NCBI GenBank assembly: GCA_016779985.1
Contig: JADHMP010000006.1
Location: 54,207-118,206, forward strand
Source: JADHMP01 sp016779985
Lineage (GTDB): Bacteria; Bacteroidota; Bacteroidia; Flavobacteriales; Flavobacteriaceae
Direction of reading: 5' to 3'
Length of the DNA stretch: 64,000 nucleotides
The translations under genes were made by a program, and so were the position numbers. Below the pieces are notes generated by a model. It made no database searches and was not told where the DNA came from. It saw nothing but the letters and a program-made list of their open reading frames with translations. Every line of letters starts with the position of its first letter. Position 1 is the stretch's first letter. Below are positions 8,199 to 15,467 of the stretch, in pieces.

Positions 8199-9611
8199 AT
8201 GAACATACAACAAATATATACTGGCTGCTTGGCTCAAGGAGCTTATTATATTGAAAGCAATGGCGAAGTAGCTATCATTGATCCATTGAGAGAAGTGGAG
8301 CCCTACATAGCCAAGGCTAAAAAGGATAATGCACAAATAAAATATATTTTTGAAACTCATTTTCATGCCGACTTTGTCAGTGGACATTTGACTTTATCTA
8401 AAGCAACAGGTGCTCCCATCATTTTTGGTCCCAATGCAACAACTGCATTTGATAGTATTATTGCTAAAGACGGACAAGATTTCCCATTGGGTGACCTTAC
8501 CATTACACTTTTACACACCCCTGGGCATACTATGGAAAGTAGTTGCTATTTACTAAAAGATGCGCAAAATAGACCTCATGCATTATTTAGTGGAGATACC
8601 CTCTTTTTAGGTGACGTAGGAAGACCCGACTTAGCCCAAAAAGGGGAGGATCTCACACAAGAAGACCTTGCTAGTATTCTTTATGACAGTTTACGTAATA
8701 AAATAATACCCCTTCCAGATTCTTTACTCATTTACCCTGCTCATGGTGCTGGGTCAGCTTGCGGTAAAAATTTAAGTAAAGAAACTGTTGGCATCCTTGG
8801 AGATCAAAAGAAAACAAACTACGCCCTACGTGAAAATATGTCTAAAGACGAGTTTGTTAAAGAAGTGACTGACGGACTTTTACCTCCTCCACAATATTTT
8901 CCATTGAATGTTAAAATGAATAAACAGGGTTATGAAGATGTTGCCCTAGTATTGCAAAAAGGAACCACCCCAATTTCTCCGCATCAATTTGAAGACTTAG
9001 CCAATGAAATGGGCGCTGTTGTATTAGATGTCCGCCATCAAGATGAATTTGCAAAAAAACACATCCCTCGTTCAATTTTTATTGGAATTGATGGAGGTTT
9101 TGCCCCTTGGGTTGGTACTCTCATTGGAGATGTAAAACAACCTATTTTGTTGGTTACACCAGAAGGGCGTGAAGAAGAAACCGTCACCCGTTTGGCTCGG
9201 GTAGGTTTTGACAATACATTAGGCTATCTCGAAGGAGGTATTGCTGCATGGGAAGCTGCAGGAAAGGAACTTGATCAGGTTGAGAGCCACACAGCACATG
9301 AACTCAAAAGCCATTTGCTAAAAGAAAAATCTGTGATTGTTTTTGATGTTCGACAAGAAGGTGAATATATCTCACAGCACATGTCAATTGCAAAGCATTC
9401 CCCTTTAAATTATATCAATGATTATTTTGACACCTTCCCTAAAGATAAAACGTTTTATATTCATTGTGCTGGGGGATACAGAAGCATGATCGCAGCCTCC
9501 ATATTAAAAAGTAGAGGCGTTCATAATTTTATTGATGTCGCAGGAGGTTTTAAAGCTATTCAAGAAGCCGCCATAGATACCACAGATTACATATGTCCAA
9601 CAACTAATTAA
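8199..9611 (+). CDS. Persulfide dioxygenase-like metallo-beta-lactamase fused to two rhodanese domains
   Basis: 470 residues in three parts. Residues 1-240 are a metallo-beta-lactamase fold of the ETHE1/persulfide dioxygenase type: HFHAD (54-58), H63, H110 in TPGH, D133 in SGDTLF and H182 in PAHG. Residues 255-355 are a rhodanese domain whose catalytic loop (VTPEGREE, around 320) has Thr in place of Cys. Residues 365-460 are a second rhodanese with an intact loop HCAGGYRS, C423. The lactamase part oxidises glutathione- or other persulfide to sulfite; the active rhodanese would supply or accept sulfane sulfur (for example sulfite to thiosulfate). Five bases separate it from the YeeE/YedE pair, so it is cotranscribed with a sulfur transporter. 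Cytoplasmic, no signal peptide. Confidence 0.94.
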   Translation: MNIQQIYTGCLAQGAYYIESNGEVAIIDPLREVEPYIAKAKKDNAQIKYIFETHFHADFVSGHLTLSKATGAPIIFGPNATTAFDSIIAKDGQDFPLGDLTITLLHTPGHTMESSCYLLKDAQNRPHALFSGDTLFLGDVGRPDLAQKGEDLTQEDLASILYDSLRNKIIPLPDSLLIYPAHGAGSACGKNLSKETVGILGDQKKTNYALRENMSKDEFVKEVTDGLLPPPQYFPLNVKMNKQGYEDVALVLQKGTTPISPHQFEDLANEMGAVVLDVRHQDEFAKKHIPRSIFIGIDGGFAPWVGTLIGDVKQPILLVTPEGREEETVTRLARVGFDNTLGYLEGGIAAWEAAGKELDQVESHTAHELKSHLLKEKSVIVFDVRQEGEYISQHMSIAKHSPLNYINDYFDTFPKDKTFYIHCAGGYRSMIAASILKSRGVHNFIDVAGGFKAIQEAAIDTTDYICPTTN

Positions 9612-9616
9612 TTTTA

Positions 9617-10174
9617 ATGGATTTTATTTTTGAACCCTGGCCCTGGTACGTTGGTGGGCCGATGATTGGCCTTGTCTTTCTTTCGCTTTTGTTTTTAGAT
9701 AAGAGTTTTGGAATGTCTTCCAACCTTAGAACATTTTGTGCCATTTGTGGTGCAGGAAAAACAAGTTCTTTTTTTAAGTTTGACTGGAAAGCACAGCGAT
9801 GGAATCTCATAGTTGTTCTTGGAGCTATTATCGGGGGTTGGCTAGGGGCCAACCTTCTCTCACATGATAATGTAGTGGCTATAAGTGAAGCAACTATACA
9901 CCAATTAGAATCGATCAATATTAAAACGGGTGGAAAAAATTATGTTCCTGACGAATTATTTGGAATTGAAGCCCTTAAGAAACCGAAAATTTTAGCCTTT
10001 CTTGTATTAGGTGGCTTTTTTGTAGGTTTTGGAACTCGCTATGCTGGAGGTTGTACTTCTGGTCATGCCATTTCAGGTTTGAGCAATCTGCAAATCGTTT
10101 CTCTTTTTGCTGTAATTGGATTTTTTATAGGAGGATTAATAATGAATCATATCATTTTACCAAATTTATTTTAA
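9617..10174 (+). CDS. YeeE/YedE (TsuA-like) sulfur transporter, N-terminal half protein
   Basis: A 185-residue membrane protein with about four helices and the conserved motif YAGGCTSGHAISG with C146, the cysteine used by YeeE/TsuA to pass thiosulfate along a cysteine relay. A second cysteine pair CAIC sits at 41-44. In many bacteria one protein contains two such halves; here the halves are separate genes three bases apart, a usual Bacteroidota arrangement. With the persulfide dioxygenase upstream it probably imports thiosulfate or another sulfane-sulfur compound. Confidence 0.9.
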   Translation: MDFIFEPWPWYVGGPMIGLVFLSLLFLDKSFGMSSNLRTFCAICGAGKTSSFFKFDWKAQRWNLIVVLGAIIGGWLGANLLSHDNVVAISEATIHQLESINIKTGGKNYVPDELFGIEALKKPKILAFLVLGGFFVGFGTRYAGGCTSGHAISGLSNLQIVSLFAVIGFFIGGLIMNHIILPNLF

Positions 10175-10177
10175 GCC

Positions 10178-10591
10178 ATGCAAAATCGTTTATTGTTACT
10201 AATAGGAATCGTTTTTGGAATTACCATGTATAAGTCTGAAGCAGCTTCATGGTTCAGAATTTATGAAATGTTTCAATTCGAATCATTCCACATGTATGGT
10301 GTAATTGGTGCAGCATTAGCAGTAGGTGTTTTAGGTATTCAACTCATCAAACGCCTTAAACTAAAATCATTCTTTGGAAAACCAATTATTTTAACTGATA
10401 AAGAATATGGTGTTAAACGCTATCTGTATGGTGGTATTTTTTTTGGATTAGGTTGGGCTATCACAGGTGCTTGCCCTGGACCTATGTTCACTTTATTAGG
10501 TGCTGGTTTTTATCCTATTTTAATTGTCATCGCAGCTGCCACTCTTGGGACATGGGCTTATGGACTATTAAGAGATAAATTACCCCACTAA
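10178..10591 (+). CDS. YeeE/YedE family (DUF6691-type) sulfur transporter, C-terminal half protein
   Basis: A 137-residue membrane protein, partner of the preceding gene. It has about four helices and the second-half motif GACPGPMFTLLGAGF with C99 in the position of the second relay cysteine. Begins 3 bases after the stop of the first half and is the last gene of the sulfur module; a 97-base gap with a new promoter region for miaB follows. It presumably forms a heterodimeric channel with the first half. Confidence 0.9.
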   Translation: MQNRLLLLIGIVFGITMYKSEAASWFRIYEMFQFESFHMYGVIGAALAVGVLGIQLIKRLKLKSFFGKPIILTDKEYGVKRYLYGGIFFGLGWAITGACPGPMFTLLGAGFYPILIVIAAATLGTWAYGLLRDKLPH

Positions 10592-10621
10592 ATACCTTTT
10601 TTTGCCTTCTTAACAACAAAC

Positions 10622-10634
10622 TGACAAAATGTCA
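10622..10634. promoter_or_regulatory. Perfect inverted repeat TGACA-AAA-TGTCA upstream of miaB
   Basis: A 13-base perfect palindrome with 3-nt centre, followed 3 bases later by TTGCTGGC. A near copy (TAACAAATTGTCA, then TTGCTTGGC) lies upstream of groES at 15096-15124. Looks like a protein-binding operator; the protein is not known. Confidence 0.45.
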
Positions 10635-10653
10635 ATATTGCTGGCTTTTTTCT

Positions 10654-10661
10654 TAATTTTG
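10654..10661 (+). promoter_or_regulatory. Candidate -7 box (TAATTTTG) for miaB
   Basis: Exact TAnnTTTG match 27 bases upstream of the miaB ATG. The only TTG upstream (10638-10640) is 13 bases away, too close for a standard -33 element, so the promoter may depend on an activator binding at the palindrome 10622-10634. Confidence 0.4.
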
Positions 10662-10688
10662 CAGGGCAAAACAATTTTGAGTTAAGCA

Positions 10689-12152
10689 ATGAAATCAAAA
10701 ACAAATTCTACAGCCATCAATAATCCGTATGCCTATGAAGGGGTGACCCTATCAAAGTCTACCTTTTTAGCCAAAAGGATTGCTTATATCGAAAGCTATG
10801 GATGTCAAATGAATTTTGCTGACAGTGAGGTAGTTGCTTCTATTCTTCAAAATGAAGGATATGCTATTACAAATGAACTGCAAGAAGCTTCCCTAATATT
10901 ATTAAACACCTGCTCTATAAGAGAGAAAGCAGAGCAAACAGTGCGAAATAGATTAGTTCATTTTAATGGGCTAAAAAAAGTTAACCCAAAAGTAAAAGTC
11001 GGAGTATTAGGTTGCATGGCTGAGCGTTTAAAACACCGTTTCCTAGAAGAAGAAAAGATAGTGGATTTAGTGGTAGGTCCAGACGCCTATAAAGATTTAC
11101 CCAATCTTTTAGAAGAAGTATATGCTGAAAGAGAAGCTGTTAATGTTATTCTTTCTAAAGAAGAAACCTATGGAGACATTGCTCCAGTTAGACTCAACTC
11201 AAATGGAATCACGGCCTTTATTTCCATCACAAGAGGATGTGACAACATGTGTACATTTTGTGTAGTACCTTTTACAAGAGGTAGAGAAAGAAGTCGCGAT
11301 CCAAAGAGTATTCTCAAAGAAGTCGAAGATCTTGCTCAAAAAGGGTTTAAAGAAATTACGCTTTTAGGTCAAAATGTGGACAGCTATTTATGGTATGGCG
11401 GGGGTCTTAAAAAAGATTTTGAAAAAGCCACCACACTACAACAAAATACAGCTATTCGATTTCATCATCTATTAGACATGGTGGCTTCTGTGCAACCAAA
11501 AATTCGGCTACGTTTTTCAACCTCAAATCCACAGGATATGTCTTTAGAGGTTCTCGCAACGATGGCCAAACATGCTAACATTTGTAACTATATTCACCTC
11601 CCTGTTCAGTCTGGAAGTAATAGAATTTTAAAAAAAATGAATCGGTTGCATAGCAGAGAACAATATTTTGAATTGATAGACAATATTCGAAAAATAATAC
11701 CCGATTGTGGTATCTCTCATGATATGATTGCTGGGTTTCCCACAGAAACAGAAGAAGATCATTGTGACACTCTTTCGCTTATGGACTATGTGAAATATGA
11801 TTTTGGATTTATGTTTGCCTATTCAGAAAGACCAGGCACGTTAGCCGCTAGAAAAGTTCCTGATAATGTGCCATTAGAAATCAAAAAAAGACGGCTAAAG
11901 GAAATTATTGAATTACAACAAAAACACAGCCATTTTCGGACACAAGCGTATATAAACAAAACAGTTTGTGTGCTGGTTGAAAAGCCATCAAAAAAATCTG
12001 ATGCTTTTTGGAGTGGTAGAACAACACAAAACACTGTGGTAGTTTTTCCAAAGGAACATTATAAGGCTGGTGATTTTGTGGATGTCAAAATTACTGATTG
12101 TACAGCGGCAACACTCCTTGGAAAAGCAATAGGTCATTCAAACTCAATTTAA
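10689..12152 (+). CDS. miaB: tRNA-2-methylthio-N6-dimethylallyladenosine synthase
   Basis: A 487-residue radical-SAM methylthiotransferase that converts i6A37 to ms2i6A37 in tRNAs reading UNN codons. The N-terminal MTTase domain supplies C39 (ESYGCQMN), C75 (NTCSIRE) and C109 (LGCMAER) for the auxiliary 4Fe-4S cluster; the radical SAM cluster is C184/C188/C191 in GCDNMCTFC. A TRAM RNA-binding domain closes the protein (about 420-485). Only 2 bases separate its stop from the sigma-54 activator, so it leads the miaB-to-secG transcript. Confidence 0.97.
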   Translation: MKSKTNSTAINNPYAYEGVTLSKSTFLAKRIAYIESYGCQMNFADSEVVASILQNEGYAITNELQEASLILLNTCSIREKAEQTVRNRLVHFNGLKKVNPKVKVGVLGCMAERLKHRFLEEEKIVDLVVGPDAYKDLPNLLEEVYAEREAVNVILSKEETYGDIAPVRLNSNGITAFISITRGCDNMCTFCVVPFTRGRERSRDPKSILKEVEDLAQKGFKEITLLGQNVDSYLWYGGGLKKDFEKATTLQQNTAIRFHHLLDMVASVQPKIRLRFSTSNPQDMSLEVLATMAKHANICNYIHLPVQSGSNRILKKMNRLHSREQYFELIDNIRKIIPDCGISHDMIAGFPTETEEDHCDTLSLMDYVKYDFGFMFAYSERPGTLAARKVPDNVPLEIKKRRLKEIIELQQKHSHFRTQAYINKTVCVLVEKPSKKSDAFWSGRTTQNTVVVFPKEHYKAGDFVDVKITDCTAATLLGKAIGHSNSI

Positions 12153-12154
12153 TT

Positions 12155-13444
12155 ATGGAATCACTACAGGGTGTCAAACAACGTTTTGGAATCATAGGAA
12201 ATCACACTGGACTGAATCGTGCTTTAGAAAAAGCGCTTCGAGTTTCAACCACAGATATATCGGTTTTAGTCATTGGCGAAAGTGGAGTGGGTAAAGAAAA
12301 TATTCCAAAAATAATTCATCAATACTCCCACAGAAAGCATGCAAAATACATTGCTGTAAATTGTGGAGCCATTCCAGAGGGTACTATTGACAGTGAATTA
12401 TTTGGTCATGAAAAAGGAGCGTTTACTGGAGCCACTCAAACACGTTCTGGCTATTTTGAAGTTGCCGACGGTGGAACAATCTTTTTAGATGAAGTTGGGG
12501 AGCTACCGCTTCCTACCCAAGTGCGTTTGCTACGAGTGCTAGAAACTGGAGAGTTTATCAAAGTGGGAGCCTCTAAAGTCCAAAAAACAAATGTTCGTAT
12601 AGTTGGTGCTACCAACGTCAATATGCCTGAAGCTATCCAAAAAGGGAAATTTAGAGAAGACCTCTATTATAGATTAAGTACAATTGAAATACCCTTGCCA
12701 CCGCTTAGGGAACGAAAAGAAGACATCCCTCTTTTATTTAGGAAGTTTGCATCAGACTTTGCCCAAAAATATCATATGCCCACTCTAAAACTTACAGAAG
12801 AAAGCCAAAAGATGATTCTCAACTACCGTTGGAATGGAAATATCAGACAATTGCGTAATGTGGCAGAACAACTTTCAGTTCTTGAAAAGGCCAGAGAAAT
12901 AGATCCATCAATTCTCAGAGGGTATCTGCCCGATAGTGGGAAAAACCTACCCATGCTTTTAAGCGATCAAAAAAAAGAAAGTGATTTTTCTACAGAACGA
13001 GAAATTCTTTATAAAGTGCTTTTTGATATGAAAAGCGATCTAAACGATTTAAAGAAATTAACCTTAGAACTGATACAAGAAGAAAATGTAAATGTCCAAG
13101 AAAAAAGCCAGGGCTTAATTGAAAAAATTTATGGTAAGAAAGAGTCAGAAAGCGAGGCCATCCCAAAAAATACTTTAGAAGCGATTCCCATTTCTGAAAA
13201 CTCCATTCCAAAGGAAAAAGAAATACAACCCAATCAGGAAATCACTCCCTATGATGATTATGCAGAGGCAATTGTTGAGGAAGAACCACAATCTCTTTTA
13301 GAAAAAGAAATCGAAATGATTAAAAGTGCCTTGATTCGCAATAAAGGAAAGCGTAAATTGGCAGCAGATGAGTTGGGAATTTCGGAGCGCACACTTTATC
13401 GAAAAATTAAACAATTTGATTTGCATAATGTCGAGAATTCATAA
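12155..13444 (+). CDS. Sigma-54-dependent AAA+ activator with Fis-type HTH, no sensor domain
   Basis: 429 residues from the ATG at 12155, directly after miaB (a longer reading would overlap miaB). The AAA+ domain begins near residue 15: Walker A GESGVGKE (41-48), the sigma-54 contact loop GAFTGA intact (88-93), Walker B TIFLDE (108-113), and FREDLYYRLS with the arginine finger. A low-complexity Glu-rich linker (about 270-380) leads to a C-terminal Fis-like helix-turn-helix (KLAADELGISERTLYRKI). There is no N-terminal receiver, GAF or PAS domain, so activity is probably set by expression or a partner. Encoded among miaB, lptE, secG and groESL, suggesting an envelope or protein-folding stress role (inference). 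Confidence 0.95.
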   Translation: MESLQGVKQRFGIIGNHTGLNRALEKALRVSTTDISVLVIGESGVGKENIPKIIHQYSHRKHAKYIAVNCGAIPEGTIDSELFGHEKGAFTGATQTRSGYFEVADGGTIFLDEVGELPLPTQVRLLRVLETGEFIKVGASKVQKTNVRIVGATNVNMPEAIQKGKFREDLYYRLSTIEIPLPPLRERKEDIPLLFRKFASDFAQKYHMPTLKLTEESQKMILNYRWNGNIRQLRNVAEQLSVLEKAREIDPSILRGYLPDSGKNLPMLLSDQKKESDFSTEREILYKVLFDMKSDLNDLKKLTLELIQEENVNVQEKSQGLIEKIYGKKESESEAIPKNTLEAIPISENSIPKEKEIQPNQEITPYDDYAEAIVEEEPQSLLEKEIEMIKSALIRNKGKRKLAADELGISERTLYRKIKQFDLHNVENS

Positions 13445-13955
13445 AGTGAAAATACTTCTTGGGTTAGGCATGTTCCCGTTTTTTGTGAGCTGTGGAATTT
13501 ATTCTTTTACAGGGGCTTCAATCCCCCCTGGCACTTCCTCTTTTCAAGTTAATTATTTTGTGAATGTGGCAGGAAACAAACCCGGCTCAACTGTGGAACC
13601 TGGGTTAGATCGGGATTTTACTGTAGCTCTCCAAGATTTGATCTTAAACTTAACTAATTTGGATTTAGTGAGTGCAGACGGTGACCTTATTTATGAGGGA
13701 GATATCACAGAATATAGCGTTACCCCCATGTCTGCTACTGCTGAAAACACGGCTGCACAAAACCGTTTAAAAATGACTGTTCATCTCACCTTTACCAACA
13801 CAAAAAGAGAAGAAGATGATTTTAGTAAATCTTTTTCCTTTTTTTATGACTTCCCTGCTGACAAACAGGTTTATGATGTGATTGACACAGCACATAAAGA
13901 AATTTTTGAGCGGATAACTCAAGATATTTTTAATTCAACATTGGCTAAATGGTAG
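13428..13955 (+). CDS. lptE: LptE-family LPS-assembly lipoprotein
   Basis: About 175 residues from the ATG at 13428 (MSRIHKVKIL), which overlaps the end of the regulator by 17 bases; a GTG at 13446 would start just after the regulator stop and is also possible. A short hydrophobic signal ends in the lipobox FVSCG, followed by YSFTGASIPP, the opening typical of Bacteroidota LptE. LptE plugs the LptD barrel and helps place LPS in the outer leaflet. The stop overlaps the next start by 7 bases. Confidence 0.88.
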   Translation: MSRIHKVKILLGLGMFPFFVSCGIYSFTGASIPPGTSSFQVNYFVNVAGNKPGSTVEPGLDRDFTVALQDLILNLTNLDLVSADGDLIYEGDITEYSVTPMSATAENTAAQNRLKMTVHLTFTNTKREEDDFSKSFSFFYDFPADKQVYDVIDTAHKEIFERITQDIFNSTLAKW

Positions 13956-14677
13956 ACCTAGAAAAACCTTTTTTTGACATCATAGAGCAGCTTGATTTAA
14001 AATCAAAGGAAGAATTTGAAAAATTGTTAGCCCTAAAAGAGCGTTTCCCTTTTTTTCAAACCACCTGGCTCTACTTAGCCAAGTGGTCTGAAATCCATAA
14101 GCAAAAGGACGTTGAACATTTGCTTCATCAGACTTCTGCGAGAACATATGATCGATCGTTACTTTTTGATTGGAAAGAGAAGCAAATAAAAATAAGTGAT
14201 AAGGTTATTCATAAAACAGAAAAAAATAAGCCCTTAAAAAAAGTAGTCAAGAAACCCAAAAAAAAGAATCCTACTACGAACGAGAAAATAAGCAAAGAAA
14301 AAACTGAAACATCTCCACCCTCCCAAATGACTTTCACAGATTGGATTCAATTTGTAGAAACCAAAAAAAGTGATCAATCAAAGTCTTCTACCCCAAACGA
14401 ACGTTTTGCCCTTGTTGATGCCTTTTTAGCTCAACAACCAAAAATTAACCCTAAAAAAGAAACCGTCTCAAAAAATGAAGACCTTAGTGAGCCAAGTTGG
14501 ACGTCAACCGAGGAATTGATGACCGAAACCCTCGCAAAAGTTTTTGTTAAACAAAAGAAATATGATAGGGCTATACAGGCTTATGAAATTTTACGTTTGA
14601 AATATCCAGAAAAAAATAGTTTCTTTGCCAACCAAATTAATGTGATAAGGGATTTGCAAAAAAACTTAAACCGTTAA
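13949..14677 (+). CDS. Hypothetical Lys-rich protein with C-terminal TPR-like helices
   Basis: 242 residues, no signal peptide or membrane helix. The N-terminal 70 residues resemble an all-helical unit (FEKLLALKERFPFFQTTWLYLAK), the middle (about 75-120) is a highly charged Lys-rich stretch, and the last 60 residues contain one TPR-like pair (AKVFVKQKKYDRAIQAYEILRL is the first half). It overlaps lptE by 7 bases and precedes secG by 4, so it is cotranscribed. Similar proteins occur at this place in flavobacteria but I know of no assigned function. Confidence 0.85.
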   Translation: MVDLEKPFFDIIEQLDLKSKEEFEKLLALKERFPFFQTTWLYLAKWSEIHKQKDVEHLLHQTSARTYDRSLLFDWKEKQIKISDKVIHKTEKNKPLKKVVKKPKKKNPTTNEKISKEKTETSPPSQMTFTDWIQFVETKKSDQSKSSTPNERFALVDAFLAQQPKINPKKETVSKNEDLSEPSWTSTEELMTETLAKVFVKQKKYDRAIQAYEILRLKYPEKNSFFANQINVIRDLQKNLNR

Positions 14678-14681
14678 CATT

Positions 14682-15044
14682 ATGAGTACATTTTCAATTT
14701 TTATCGCCCTAATCTTAGTGGTTTGTTTTCTGCTAATTTTGGTGGTCATGGTACAAAATCCCAAAGGGGGTGGTTTGTCTTCTTCTTTTGGAGGAGGAGG
14801 TTCTCAACAAATTGGAGGGGTGCAAAAAACTAGCGACTTTCTTGATCGCAGTACTTGGGTTTTATCAGTTCTATTAATGGTTTTAATCTTAGCGTCAAAC
14901 ATTACGCTTGAACGATCAGGAAGCGTACAAGATTCTAGATTGTTGGATGATGGTACTACAACCTCACAACCTGCCGCTGTTCCAGAATTGGCACCAGAAA
15001 CAGAAGAAATTCCTGAAATTCCTATTGAACCATCTGACAATTGA
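14682..15044 (+). CDS. secG: Preprotein translocase subunit SecG
   Basis: 120 residues with two membrane helices (about 5-25 and 57-77) joined by the family loop QNPKGGGLSSSFGGGG. A Pro/Glu-rich acidic tail of about 40 residues follows, as usual in Bacteroidota. SecG binds SecY and assists SecA-driven export. Four bases after the upstream gene; a 124-base regulatory gap separates it from groES. Confidence 0.96.
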   Translation: MSTFSIFIALILVVCFLLILVVMVQNPKGGGLSSSFGGGGSQQIGGVQKTSDFLDRSTWVLSVLLMVLILASNITLERSGSVQDSRLLDDGTTTSQPAAVPELAPETEEIPEIPIEPSDN

Positions 15045-15064
15045 GCCTTTTAGCGGGATTAAAA

Positions 15065-15131
15065 TGTCAGCCTGTCAGTTATTAATTCTACAACTTAACA
15101 AATTGTCATTCAAAGTTGCTTGGCATAATTT
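15065..15131 (+). promoter_or_regulatory. groES control region with three TGTCA elements
   Basis: Two direct TGTCAG copies (15065-15070 and 15073-15078) and an imperfect palindrome TAACAAATTGTCA (15096-15108), then TTGCTTGGC (15116-15124) and a -7-like TAATTTG. The layout resembles the miaB upstream region. There is no CIRCE element (TTAGCACTC repeat), so HrcA control is unlikely. Confidence 0.4.
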
Positions 15132-15168
15132 GTGTCCTATTGAGTAAAAAATAAAAATTAAAATAATC

Positions 15169-15447
15169 ATGAGTAAAATAACTATCAAACCGCTTGCAGA
15201 CAGAGTTCTCATTGAGCCTGCTGCTGCAGAAACTAAAACTTCTTCTGGAATTATTATTCCCGATACAGCAAAAGAAAAGCCACAAAAAGGAGCTGTTGTT
15301 GCCGTTGGGAATGGAACAAAAGACAATCCCATAACGGTTAGTGTTGGTGATCAGGTACTTTATGGAAAATATGCAGGAACTGAACTTCAGCATGAGGGAA
15401 AAGATTATTTAATTATGAAAGAAAGCGATATACTCGCAATTGTTTAA
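15169..15447 (+). CDS. groES: Co-chaperonin GroES
   Basis: 92 residues, standard length. Conserved opening ITIKPLADRVLIEP and the mobile loop region AETKTSSGIIIPD; the closing KESDILAIV is typical. It caps the GroEL folding chamber. Twenty bases before groEL in one transcript; see the TGTCA-containing region upstream for control. Confidence 0.98.
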   Translation: MSKITIKPLADRVLIEPAAAETKTSSGIIIPDTAKEKPQKGAVVAVGNGTKDNPITVSVGDQVLYGKYAGTELQHEGKDYLIMKESDILAIV

Positions 15448-15467
15448 ATCCATAAATTTTAAATAAA

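Noticed and set aside
8151..8387. 78-residue minus-strand ORF with hydrophobic sequence
   Set aside because: Lies largely across the start of the persulfide dioxygenase gene in the opposite frame; AT-rich DNA produces such hydrophobic shadows, and the plus-strand gene has intact family motifs.
10642..10662. Possible sigma-54 -24/-12 promoter upstream of miaB (TGGC ... TTGC)
   Set aside because: The GG and GC pairs are 18 bases apart instead of 12; TAATTTTG fits the Bacteroidota housekeeping -7 box better.
15121..15135. Possible sigma-54 promoter upstream of groES (TTGGCATAATTTGTGT)
   Set aside because: -24 TTGGCA is good but the -12 positions read GTGT instead of TTGC.
15106..15393. 95-residue minus-strand ORF over groES
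   Set aside because: Shadow of groES with low-complexity Asn/Ser/Cys composition and no start context.
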